A DNA stretch of 37,580 nucleotides from Prolixibacteraceae bacterium (GTDB lineage: Bacteria; Bacteroidota; Bacteroidia; Bacteroidales; Prolixibacteraceae): positions 1 through 37,580 of the forward strand of contig JABGRN010000049.1 of assembly GCA_018648265.1 (NCBI GenBank), read 5' to 3'. The notes under the pieces are model-generated. The model did no database searches. It was given only the letters and a program-made list of their open reading frames with translations, and had not been told where the DNA came from. Made by a program: the position numbers and the translations under genes. This document shows positions 25,452 through 33,436 of the stretch, one piece after another. The number at the start of each line of letters is the position of its first letter. The first letter of the stretch is position 1.

Positions 25452-27104
25452 TTATTTCACTAGTTCTCCATATGGTCTACCAGGAAATGACTTTAGTGTA
25501 TTAACCAATATTTTTTGCATCTCCTTTACTTTTTTAGGATTGGAATCAGCAATATTCTGGTCTTCTTTCGGATCATTCTTCATATCGAATAGTTGGTTTC
25601 TATCAAAATAATGTTCGTTTAATAATGCCGCATGATAACCCAAGTGGCTGTTGCGAATATAATAAGGTTGTTTGTATTTATGATTATTCCAACCGGTTAA
25701 AATTACGCCCTCGTTAATTTGCTTTTGTGCCTTTTCGTTGTAACGTACAGTTATGTATTTCCAGTCTTTTGTCATCATTCCACGGGCAAAACCCAATTCA
25801 AAAAACAGGTAATCGTGAACAGATTTTTGGCTGCCATTTAAAACTTCTGTTAAACTTTCCCCATCTAATTGTTCAACTGAATTTAAATCCACCCCTGCCA
25901 GATCGAGAAAAGTCGGTGTGTAATCAATATTTTGAATCAGTTCATCGTATTTTGAACCCGGTTTTATTCCGGCTGGCCAATACATCATTAATGGAATTTT
26001 AATTCCGCCCTCATAAATAGTAGATTTTCCGAAGTTGTAGTTTCCATGGTCGGAACTAATTACAATTAGTGTATTTTCAAGTTTGCCTTTTTCTTTTAAT
26101 TTTTCAACAACTGCACCAACTGCTTCGTCGAACCAGGTAAGCCAGGCATGGTCAGGATCTTTTTCAGCATTTGCTACTTCTTTTTTTATTTGTTCCCTGC
26201 TGGGCATGTTTTCAAATTTATCATCAACATATCCTTCACCGGTAAATTTTGAATTAGAGTCGAGTCCGTGAATGTATTTACCGTTTCGCTTAATCCATGG
26301 AGCCGGGCCATGCGGAACCGTTTCGCTGTAATATAAAAAAAAGGGATCATCTCCAGCTTCATCAATAAATTCGAGAGCTGCTTTATTTCTCCATTCTAAA
26401 TTATGAATATTAAGAGAATCGTTATACAACTCTTTTAAATTGGCCGCGTGAACTCCATTGGCATAATCGAATCCAAATTCTTTAATGCGGGTTGCCCAGA
26501 AATTGTGATTATGAGTCATTGCATCTGATATTTCGGGCAATTTTGGGTCATCTCCCTTTTCATAGGTCTTTAATCCTATTTCTTTCCAGCTATTTCTTTT
26601 ATTAAGTAAATGATGGTCAACAACGTGGCTTTTTCCAACAAAGCCGGTGCGATAACCTGCTTTTTGTAAAAGTCTGGGAAGATTTTCCTTGTTGTCTTCC
26701 AATTCAGTATTGTTTTCTACCCGCGTCATTTTTCCTTTTGGATGAAGTTTCATAAAGGATTTTCCTTCGCACCTTCCCGCATAACGACCTGTTAATGTGG
26801 TGTATCTGCTGGGCGAACAAACCGAACTTGATACATATGCACGTGTAAATACCATCCCGTTTTTTGCCAAACTATCGATAATTGGAGTATGTACATGGCC
26901 ATCGCCATTAAATCCGAAAGGACGCGACTGTTTGGCAGTCTCTGCATTAATTGGAATTGGACTTTGGTCGTCCGTCATAATAAAAATGATATTGGGTTGC
27001 TGCTTTTTTTCTTTAAATACATCTGCACCCGATTTTTTAGGAACTACTATTCCTGACAATAAAGCCAATAATAAAAAAAGTAAAAATTGTAGTTTAGATT
27101 TCAT
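25452..27104 (-). CDS. S1 family sulfatase, secreted (sulfatase 6)
   Basis: This 550-residue protein has a signal sequence (FLLFLLLALLSGIVV). IIFIMTDDQSPIP carries the metal Asp residues, and CSPSRYTTLTGRYAGRC has the formylglycine Cys96. GKSHVVDHH takes the place of the common GKWH segment, with Ser for Trp. ISSDHGNYNFGKSTIYEGGIKIPL gives the second metal site. A long insertion between residues 50 and 75 (about 25 residues, AETAKQSRPFGFNGDGHVH) separates the metal Asp pair from the first helix and is unusual compared with the other six. The gene overlaps no neighbour; sulfatase 5 follows after 14 bp. Confidence 0.95.
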   Translation of the reverse strand: MKSKLQFLLFLLLALLSGIVVPKKSGADVFKEKKQQPNIIFIMTDDQSPIPINAETAKQSRPFGFNGDGHVHTPIIDSLAKNGMVFTRAYVSSSVCSPSRYTTLTGRYAGRCEGKSFMKLHPKGKMTRVENNTELEDNKENLPRLLQKAGYRTGFVGKSHVVDHHLLNKRNSWKEIGLKTYEKGDDPKLPEISDAMTHNHNFWATRIKEFGFDYANGVHAANLKELYNDSLNIHNLEWRNKAALEFIDEAGDDPFFLYYSETVPHGPAPWIKRNGKYIHGLDSNSKFTGEGYVDDKFENMPSREQIKKEVANAEKDPDHAWLTWFDEAVGAVVEKLKEKGKLENTLIVISSDHGNYNFGKSTIYEGGIKIPLMMYWPAGIKPGSKYDELIQNIDYTPTFLDLAGVDLNSVEQLDGESLTEVLNGSQKSVHDYLFFELGFARGMMTKDWKYITVRYNEKAQKQINEGVILTGWNNHKYKQPYYIRNSHLGYHAALLNEHYFDRNQLFDMKNDPKEDQNIADSNPKKVKEMQKILVNTLKSFPGRPYGELVK

Positions 27105-27217
27105 CTGTATTAATTATATGTTTTACCTCACTTCCTGTCAAGAATGGAATATTCTCCTAAAAAAGCACACACCATTTACCAACAATTACAAATCCGGTTT
27201 ATTTTAAGATTCGCTTA

Positions 27218-28135
27218 TTATTCTGTGCAATCTTCCCATAAGTGGGTAGCAGTTTTGGTAGGAATATTTTTAGGAACACGCTGTTTTACTTTTCCTGAAG
27301 CAGCCCATTCAGCTCCTCGTAAACTGGTAACGATAAATCCGGCACATTTCATCGCCTGATTTCTCTCACTTGCATGCCCCATAATGGTGTGAAAGATTCG
27401 ACCTTTTCCATATTTTATGGTCATCAAAGCTGGCTCATTACGTCCGGTTCCTTTGTATTCTTTTTCAGAATAAGCTGTTGCCAGAATGGTCATATTTTCT
27501 GCCGGACCGCGCAAACCATGATACAATTCGTCTTTTGCATGAAGCCACTCCTCTGGTAGTCCTTTCATAATGGGATGGTTTGGTTTCCTGGTTTTTACAA
27601 TATATTCATGTTGCGGTCCGTGTGCACCACCTTTACCAGGTGAATTATCTCTGATGGTTTTCCCGCTATCATCAATGTAAACATAAGGTCCGGCAGTTTC
27701 GTTTCGCTTTCCCCATCCGCCTAAACCTATTAATTCGTTGTATTCTTTCCATTTAGGAAATGAGTTGTCGGCTGCATGCAGTATGAACACACCACCACCA
27801 TTTCGCACATAGTTTAAAAAGGAAGTTTTAGTTTCGTTACACCATTCGTCTCCATTATAATCCAGAACAACTAAATCGTAATCAGAAAAATTTGGTTTAA
27901 AATTGCTCATATCTTCACCTTTTTCTGGAGAGCTTGCAATATTGACAGCAAACAAATTTGAGCCTTCTAAAATCTGTTTCATGGTTTCGCTGCCTATTTT
28001 CCAGTTGTGATTATTTTGTCCGTTAACAATTAGCGCATTGTACTTTTCGTAATCAGCTGTTTTCGCTTCTGTTTTAGGTGTATTGCATACAGTACAAATT
28101 ATTGTAAACAACATTGAGAGATAAATAATTTTCAT
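27218..28135 (-). CDS. ThuA-like domain protein, exported
   Basis: This 305-residue protein has a hydrophobic N-terminus with two Cys residues (TIICTVCNTP). It may be a lipoprotein (Cys17) or a Sec substrate cut after TEA. It has the ThuA (trehalose-utilisation-like) glutamine-amidotransferase-fold pattern: ALIVNGQNNHNW near the start, LVVLDYNGDEW (89-99), GGGVFILHAADNSFPKW (113-129) and a KYGKGRIFHTIMGH segment late. The reaction of ThuA proteins is unknown. In Bacteroidota and Planctomycetota they usually sit beside DUF1080, Gfo/Idh or sulfatase genes, as here between sulfatases 6 and 7. A role in handling modified sugars is inference. Confidence 0.88.
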   Translation of the reverse strand: MKIIYLSMLFTIICTVCNTPKTEAKTADYEKYNALIVNGQNNHNWKIGSETMKQILEGSNLFAVNIASSPEKGEDMSNFKPNFSDYDLVVLDYNGDEWCNETKTSFLNYVRNGGGVFILHAADNSFPKWKEYNELIGLGGWGKRNETAGPYVYIDDSGKTIRDNSPGKGGAHGPQHEYIVKTRKPNHPIMKGLPEEWLHAKDELYHGLRGPAENMTILATAYSEKEYKGTGRNEPALMTIKYGKGRIFHTIMGHASERNQAMKCAGFIVTSLRGAEWAASGKVKQRVPKNIPTKTATHLWEDCTE

Positions 28136-28204
28136 TCGTTTAAAATTTTATTGATTAAGATAACTTATTGAACCTGTCTTGATATATTGGAACACGTTGT
28201 ATTA

Positions 28205-29827
28205 CTATTCTTTGTTTAATCTATTTTTAATCATTTCATCCTTGCCAGTTGGTGGAGTGTTTTTTACAAATTCTTTGTAATATCCTCTTAGTTTAGCTAT
28301 TTCCTGCTCGTAATTTTTATCATTGATTTTGTTATCAATTTCGAGTGGATCTTTTTCCATATCAAAAAACATATCGCCAAACTCGCGATAATCCCAATTT
28401 TTATGAACAACTGTTGGATCGAGCATAATTCCCAATTTAGAATTTTGAGTAATTACTGCAGCTTGCGACCAACTTTCAGAAATCAAATAATCTCTGTTCA
28501 TTGAACCATTTTTTGTAATAATATCTGCCATCGATTCACCTTGAATTGGGTATTTTAAATCAGGGACTTTTAAATCAAGCATTTCTATTAAAGTTGGCAA
28601 AACATCAGCCAGGGTTACTAACTCAGCAGTGCGTTTTCCATTCTTTGTTTTACCTGGGAAACGAATAATTAACGGAATATTTAAAATATCTTCATATACA
28701 TTTTGACCAGCTGCAGCCTTTTCTACCATGCCGTGGTTCCCAACAAAATCGCCATGATCGGAAGTGTAAATTACAATTGTTTCCTCTTCCAAATCAGCTT
28801 CTTCCAAAGCATTCAAAATTTCTCCGACACAATGATCAATTTCAGTTACCAGTGCATAATATGCTCCAATGTAGTTTCGCCAAAGTTGCTCATTTTTAAA
28901 AGCTTTATCCATGTTCCAAACCTTATTTCCACCATTTCGCTGAGATTGTAATAGTGGTGGTAAATTTTTGGTAGGTTCATAAAAGCTTTCCGGGATTTTA
29001 ATTCCACTACCTTTTTTTGTGCCTTCGCCCCATTCCGAAACATTGTACATATCCATATATTTTTGCAACGGATTATAGGGTTGATGTGGTCTGTAAAATG
29101 TTGCCCAGCAAAGAAACGGTTTCTCGCTTTTCGCCTGTTCTTTAATCATTTTAATGGTTTCCTGAGTTGTAAATGCTTCCATGGTAAAATCCTCGGGAAG
29201 TTTTGAAATTCGTGTTCCCAAGTCTGCCGTTGGAATTTTTGTTTCGAATTCAGAAGAACCCCTAGGTCCACGGCCAAATTCTGCTGCCCAATCGTGTGCA
29301 AATTCTTTTGCATAACCATTTCGCTCAATCCAGCTTACATAATTGTCATCATCGTTGGGTTTATAAGCGTGGTCTTTTTTAACATCCCACCCGGCATCAA
29401 TTGAAGTGCTTACGTGCCTTTTCCCAAATGCATAAGTATTGTAATTATTATTTTTGAAAATTGTTGCCATTGAAACCGCATCGTCCATAACGGAAGTATG
29501 CCCCGGGTTCGCTAAAAGTCCTAAAGTGCGGGGCATTAGTCCTGTTAATAAGGCTGAACGCGAAGGAGTGCAAACTCCTACATTGCAATATGCTTTGTCA
29601 AAAATCAATGATTCAGCGGCCAATTTATCCAGGTTGGGTGTAATCACATCCGGGTGACCTTCAAAACCCATTACTTTTTTATTGTGCTGGTCGGAAAAAA
29701 GTATAATTACATTGGGTTTCTTTTGGTTTTGTTTTACAACTTTTTTCCGGGAACAACTAAATCCGGTAACTGAAAAAATTACCAGTAAAATAATTATTAC
29801 ATTTCTTCCTGACTTCATTACAAACAT
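28205..29827 (-). CDS. S1 family sulfatase, lipoprotein (sulfatase 7)
   Basis: This 540-residue protein has the lipobox TGFSC with Cys25 (Cys22 if the internal ATG at 29818 is the true start; both keep the signal). VIILFSDQHNKKVMGFEGHP carries the first metal Asp, and CTPSRSALLTGLMPRTLG has Cys86. FGKRHVST replaces the usual GKWH, YTSDHGDFVGNHG gives the Asp-His metal pair, and FYRPHQPY is the substrate loop. The family appearance is choline-sulfatase/heparan-sulfatase-like with the longer C-terminal subdomain. It is the first of the continuous right-to-left run of sulfatases, preceded by a 204 bp gap that may contain its promoter. Confidence 0.95.
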   Translation of the reverse strand: MFVMKSGRNVIIILLVIFSVTGFSCSRKKVVKQNQKKPNVIILFSDQHNKKVMGFEGHPDVITPNLDKLAAESLIFDKAYCNVGVCTPSRSALLTGLMPRTLGLLANPGHTSVMDDAVSMATIFKNNNYNTYAFGKRHVSTSIDAGWDVKKDHAYKPNDDDNYVSWIERNGYAKEFAHDWAAEFGRGPRGSSEFETKIPTADLGTRISKLPEDFTMEAFTTQETIKMIKEQAKSEKPFLCWATFYRPHQPYNPLQKYMDMYNVSEWGEGTKKGSGIKIPESFYEPTKNLPPLLQSQRNGGNKVWNMDKAFKNEQLWRNYIGAYYALVTEIDHCVGEILNALEEADLEEETIVIYTSDHGDFVGNHGMVEKAAAGQNVYEDILNIPLIIRFPGKTKNGKRTAELVTLADVLPTLIEMLDLKVPDLKYPIQGESMADIITKNGSMNRDYLISESWSQAAVITQNSKLGIMLDPTVVHKNWDYREFGDMFFDMEKDPLEIDNKINDKNYEQEIAKLRGYYKEFVKNTPPTGKDEMIKNRLNKE

Positions 29828-29916
29828 TTTTTAATCATTTTGTGCTAAATATAAGCGAATAAACAAATTCTATAACAGCTTCCTCTTTAATATTACTCTA
29901 ATTTAATTTTGCATTT

Positions 29917-30006
29917 TCAAATTCCCATGAGTTCTTTGCTCTGTTTTTCAAAAGGTACAAATGAAAGATTATCCAAATTTCGTTTCAACAATTCATTAGT
30001 TTCCAT
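29917..30006 (-). CDS. Possible 29-residue peptide or gene remnant
   Basis: ATG at 30006 opens METNELLKRNLDNLSFVP and runs to TGA at 29919-29917. The composition (Leu/Asn/Lys/Glu-rich, no signal peptide) looks like real protein rather than random AT-rich DNA, and it fills the only sizeable gap (204 bp) between the enolase-superfamily gene and sulfatase 7. I do not recognise it. It could be a leader peptide, a fragment of a lost cytoplasmic gene, or chance. Confidence 0.2.
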   Translation of the reverse strand: METNELLKRNLDNLSFVPFEKQSKELMGI

Positions 30007-30031
30007 TATAATATTTGTTTAAACAGATGTC

Positions 30032-31222
30032 TTATTTCAATAATCTCATACCAAAGCCGGGCATATCTGAAACCTGTATTTTTCCATCCGCAATTTTATA
30101 ATCTCCATAATCGATATCATCCGATATGCAGGTTACACCTTCAATGGTTACAATATTTCCACATGCAGCAGCAATATGGACATTGTAATGTGTTTTTAGC
30201 ATACTCCCAAATGAATGCGGACTAGCCAACATTTTATATTTCTTTAATTGAGGCATTAATTTCCGCCAACGGGTAAATCCGAATGAACGGATATCGGGAA
30301 GGTAAGCGTTCATTATTCCCTCTTTTCCCATCTTCATGCACAACTCATGATCTGTATTGGCTTCCCCGTCGGCATAAAGTGTATTTTCAAAACCATTCTG
30401 ATTCATCCAATGACGAAGTTTTTTCCCATCTTCATAATTCTCACGAAATGGCTCTTCAACCCACAACAAAGGAATATCGCCGATTCCATCCAGAAAATCG
30501 ATTGTATCCTGAAGGGTATATTCATCGTTTGAGTCAACCAGAAGCGTAATGTCAGGAAAAGTTTTATTAATCAGCTTTACTACCTCAATGTCCTTTTTCA
30601 AACCCGCATCGTGCGGATACCATTTCCCACTTCTGCCAATTTTAACCTTGAGTTGCTGATAGCCATAATCAATATCCCACTGGCAATTTTCTAAAATTTT
30701 ATCGATTCCGGCAGGATTATCTTCTGGTTCTAGCTCGTCAAAATAGATCATACCGCTGTAAATGGGCGTATTTTTCGTGCCTCTTGCACCAAGCAGTTTA
30801 TATACAGGTTTATCGAGAATAACACCCATTAAATCGTGTAAAGCCAAATCTACAAAAGGACTCAAATCCCGGCGCATACCATTTTCAGGAGATATTAGTT
30901 CGGAAACCAATTGCCCCCGAAGTTGAAATAATTCTTCGTCATTAATTCTACGGTCGCCAAGCGCCCAGCCCATAGCTCCCTGATCGGTGAAGAGTTTAAA
31001 AGCATCACTTTTGTGATATTGTCCGTGGTTGTCTCTCCTTCCATTTTTACCAACATGTCGTGGCCAATGGTAATCATACTTTATCTTTTCAACCTTTGTA
31101 ATTTTGTGCTTTTTTAACTCAGGGTAATTCTCGCCGTTTACTCCTGCAAAAAGTTCAGACGCTGATAAACTGGCGAAACCAACTCCTAATGCAGTAGTTT
31201 GAATAAATTTTCTTCGTTTCAT
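30032..31222 (-). CDS. Enolase-superfamily (mandelate racemase/muconate lactonizing type) sugar-acid dehydratase, Tat-exported
   Basis: This 396-residue protein has a twin-arginine signal (MKRRKFIQTTALGVGFAS). The barrel shows the K-x-K base LKVKIG (Lys192, Lys194), metal-ligand regions LLVDSNDEY (Asp230), LWVEEPF (Glu256/257) and ADGEAN (285-289), and SPHSFGS with His336 as a possible second acid/base. These fit acid-sugar dehydratases such as those for fuconate, rhamnonate or galactarate. Those enzymes are normally cytoplasmic; the Tat signal implies folded, Mg-loaded export. Sugar-acid specificity cannot be read from the sequence. It lies immediately downstream of the cassette-like block 31390-34121, which may have separated it from the EEP-fold gene. 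Confidence 0.9.
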   Translation of the reverse strand: MKRRKFIQTTALGVGFASLSASELFAGVNGENYPELKKHKITKVEKIKYDYHWPRHVGKNGRRDNHGQYHKSDAFKLFTDQGAMGWALGDRRINDEELFQLRGQLVSELISPENGMRRDLSPFVDLALHDLMGVILDKPVYKLLGARGTKNTPIYSGMIYFDELEPEDNPAGIDKILENCQWDIDYGYQQLKVKIGRSGKWYPHDAGLKKDIEVVKLINKTFPDITLLVDSNDEYTLQDTIDFLDGIGDIPLLWVEEPFRENYEDGKKLRHWMNQNGFENTLYADGEANTDHELCMKMGKEGIMNAYLPDIRSFGFTRWRKLMPQLKKYKMLASPHSFGSMLKTHYNVHIAAACGNIVTIEGVTCISDDIDYGDYKIADGKIQVSDMPGFGMRLLK

Positions 31223-31301
31223 TATTGTTTAGTTAGTTGAACTAATATATATATTTGGCATACGACATTTTTTAACGGTTTATTTAAGTGGAGTGCGGGT
31301 G

Positions 31302-31320
31302 TGAAAGGGATGAACTTTCA
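31302..31320. other. Short hairpin upstream of the enolase-superfamily gene
   Basis: TGAAAG (31302-31307) pairs with CTTTCA (31315-31320) around a 7-base loop, 80 bp before the start codon at 31222. It lies in the 341 bp gene-free gap 31223-31563, which otherwise holds the attC-like palindrome. A leader-RNA or operator role is possible; nothing more can be said. Confidence 0.25.
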
Positions 31321-31389
31321 ATTACGCACGAAGCCAATTCGTTTATTCATAGTTTTATCTCATTATTATTTAAAACTTTCAAAGGTATT

Positions 31390-31557
31390 CGATATAACTC
31401 GCTTATCATGTTTCTCATAAAGTAATGGTTTCAGCATGCTCGTTTCAAATTTTCCGTCAAACCGTCAGCTGACGGTCGAATTGGCGGTGTTGCAACAAGG
31501 AGCCGCAGCACAAAAAACCGCTGAAACCCGCATTACACATGACATTTTGTTATGGGC
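31390..31557 (-). repeat. attC-like long imperfect palindrome 2 (candidate integron cassette recombination site)
   Basis: Nested inverted arms are visible: ATAAC (31394-31398) with GTTAT (31549-31553), TCATGT (31406-31411) with ACATGA (31537-31542), TAATG (31423-31427) with CATTA (31531-31535), and GGTTTCAGC (31427-31435) with GCTGAAACC (31520-31528). TAATG and GGTTTCAGC share base 31427. Bulges are unequal on the two sides, as in attC sites. Inside lies a perfect 16-bp palindrome ACCGTCAGCTGACGGT (31461-31476). Read on the minus strand it begins with GCCCATAAC only 6 bp after the stop of the DUF3795 gene and ends at GTTAT, matching the R''...R' topology with invariant AAC/GTT. The flanking bases do not match the strict RYYYAAC/GTTRRRY consensus. 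A plain dispersed palindrome is the alternative. Confidence 0.5.
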
Positions 31558-31563
31558 TTCGCT

Positions 31564-31956
31564 TTATTGTTTTCCATTTTTAATCGTTACCCAATTCTTG
31601 TCAATCATATATTTTACAAATTCAGATTCTCCCTTTTCCTGTATCATTTCAATTCCTTTTCTCCGATTTGTACGTGTTATAAACTGACCGAATCTAATCA
31701 TGAGTGGATTATAAATTTTACAATCTTTTACCGAACTAAACTTATTACAGTCAGCGCATGTACTGAATCCATTCTCAATGCAACAAGGTCTAACTTTACA
31801 TGCTTTGAATCCTACGGCACATTTAGGACTTTCTCCTTTGCAACCCTGACAATCTCCTTTTGTATATTTTGGACATGCACCACAATAGAATCCACAGTAT
31901 GAAACTAAGCCAATCTGAGTTGAACTATCAGTTTTAATTGTAATATTCTCTTCCAT
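31564..31956 (-). CDS. DUF3795 cysteine-rich protein
   Basis: This 130-residue cytoplasmic protein has no signal peptide. It has a dense Cys pattern: YCGFYCGACPKY, GDCQGC, SPKCAVGFKAC, RPCC, STCADC and DCKIY. This matches DUF3795, small proteins presumed to bind metal or an Fe-S cluster through these cysteines. The start at 31956 is 4 bp after the stop of the upstream 374-residue gene, so the two are probably co-translated. The function of the family is unknown. Its stop is followed within 6 bp by the attC-like palindrome. It does not fit the extracytoplasmic polysaccharide theme of the surrounding locus, which supports its being a passenger gene. Confidence 0.85.
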   Translation of the reverse strand: MEENITIKTDSSTQIGLVSYCGFYCGACPKYTKGDCQGCKGESPKCAVGFKACKVRPCCIENGFSTCADCNKFSSVKDCKIYNPLMIRFGQFITRTNRRKGIEMIQEKGESEFVKYMIDKNWVTIKNGKQ

Positions 31957-31960
31957 GCTA

Positions 31961-33085
31961 TTATTGTTTTGAATTTATAATTTCTATTCCATCTAAATCG
32001 TTGACCTGTGCAATAAACCCCCAACCAAATTTATCTTCGGATATTTCAATTATTAACTCATTTTCTCCTTTTGCAAGAGGCAATTCTATAGTTTCATGTT
32101 TATCTAAAACATAACCTCTATCATCATATTTTTCTGATTCGTAGAAGCTATTATCCCCCATAAACAATTTTTTCGAGTTTAAGTAAACCTTTATTTTATC
32201 GCTATATCCAAAATGAAATTTTTTCTTTTGAGCCTTTTCTGAACTCAAAATCGTTTTTGCAAGAACAGTATTTTTGGTTTCAGATTTAGTAAAATATCTG
32301 TTCAGGTTTATTAAATAATTTGATTCAACATTTATCTTATGCCATTTAGTTATTAGGTCTTCGTCTAAAAATGGTTTTTCAATTGCAAAATCGTAATTAT
32401 CGTATGGCTCAGATATAAGCCAGTTTGAAATATATGTTTCATCTTCGATATTTGGTAGAGTACGTCTTTTTAGGATATTAATAGGGGCGAGTTTTGTTAT
32501 TCTCAGGTTAGCAAAAATCGCAGGGTGGTAGCTACAAACACCAACACCACCCGAAATATAATCATGTTTTAATTTTACAGACAGAACTGAATTTGGATTG
32601 TTATCGAGATAAACTTTTGCAGAGTCGTCCATAACTTCAATTTTTACATGAAACCACTCTTTTGTCGGGATATTTGCAACTGCTTGATATGATTTTCCAT
32701 TATAAAGTTGCCATGTGGCTGACATATTAAAAATTGGGTCATATTGTACCGCATCCCATTTTCCGCTTGTATGAGGCTGAAAATATATGTATTCAAAATT
32801 GGTAAGTGAACCAATCCGAAATACAATCCCTAAGTACGCTTTACGTGAAGGTGAAAATAAATCGCACTCAATTATTCCATTTTGAAAATCTATTCCATCC
32901 AAATATGCTATTCCTGTTCCATCGGAAATACATGTAGATAATTTTGAATCAAACTCTTTTACCTCTGCCGAACCTAATGTTTTCCAATTTTCAGATGTAA
33001 AATCAACGTTTATCGCACCTTTTTGAGCTAAACAAAAGTTTGTACTTATAATTAGAAATATGATTGTTATTGATTTGTATTTCAT
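31961..33085 (-). CDS. Secreted LamG/DUF1080-like two-domain protein
   Basis: This 374-residue protein has a signal peptide ending NFCLAQ (about residue 21). Residues 25-205 resemble a DUF1080/LamG concanavalin-type sandwich: FQNGIIECDLFSPS, AYLGIVFRIG, EYIYFQPHTSGKWDAVQY, WFHVKIEVMDDSAKVYLDN and GGVGVCSYHPAIFANLRI. Residues 210-374 form a second beta-rich domain ending in KGENELIIEISEDKFGWGFIAQ, like a galactose-binding or jelly-roll module. DUF1080-type domains include 3-keto-disaccharide hydrolases, but the catalytic residues are not recognisable here, so a binding role is as likely. It is followed by the DUF3795 gene, and 193 bp of non-coding DNA separates its start from the upstream attC-like site. 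Confidence 0.7.
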   Translation of the reverse strand: MKYKSITIIFLIISTNFCLAQKGAINVDFTSENWKTLGSAEVKEFDSKLSTCISDGTGIAYLDGIDFQNGIIECDLFSPSRKAYLGIVFRIGSLTNFEYIYFQPHTSGKWDAVQYDPIFNMSATWQLYNGKSYQAVANIPTKEWFHVKIEVMDDSAKVYLDNNPNSVLSVKLKHDYISGGVGVCSYHPAIFANLRITKLAPINILKRRTLPNIEDETYISNWLISEPYDNYDFAIEKPFLDEDLITKWHKINVESNYLINLNRYFTKSETKNTVLAKTILSSEKAQKKKFHFGYSDKIKVYLNSKKLFMGDNSFYESEKYDDRGYVLDKHETIELPLAKGENELIIEISEDKFGWGFIAQVNDLDGIEIINSKQ

Positions 33086-33277
33086 TCGTCTATAATTGTT
33101 TGTTTTATTGATGACTCATGTAACTCGCACGGCAGTCAAGCTCCTTTGTGTATTGTTATTTACATGCTCGTTTCATTTTATCTCCACTTTTAAAATTGGA
33201 CTTTAGTCAGTTTTATCTTGAAAATAATTAATAATATCATTCATCAGTCAATTTGTTGTTGAGTACGTTTTCCAGCG

Positions 33278-33415
33278 TTGCCCATAACGGTTTGAATATG
33301 GTGCGTTTGGCATTTCAACGCTCCAAATTTTCAATTTACTACAATGTTTATTTATTGCTATCATCTTCATTTTTAGCACTATCTGCCAAATGCACTATAT
33401 TTTTTGTTGTATGCA
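33278..33415 (-). repeat. attC-like long imperfect palindrome 1 (candidate integron cassette recombination site)
   Basis: A 19-bp stem joins 33294-33312 (GAATATGGTGCGTTTGGCA) to 33384-33402, with 16 Watson-Crick pairs and 3 G-T pairs around a 71-base loop. Beyond it, TGCCCATAAC (33279-33288) and GTTGTATGCA (33406-33415) form a bulged outer arm with AAC facing GTT. On the minus strand the element begins 21 bp after the stop of the 206-residue gene. Its outer box GTTGTATGCA reappears inverted at 34112-34121 ahead of that gene. Its other outer box, GTTATGGGC on the minus strand, reappears inverted at 31549-31557. The 351 bp gap 33086-33436 holds no gene that I can support. Confidence 0.55.
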
Positions 33416-33436
33416 GTAATTATTTTTTTATTGATT

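Noticed and set aside
31435-33175. 13-bp direct repeat CATGCTCGTTTCA at 31435-31447 and 33163-33175 flanking the two-gene unit
   Set aside because: In 37 kb several 13-mers repeat by chance; the flanks diverge at once. Kept only as weak support for the cassette idea.
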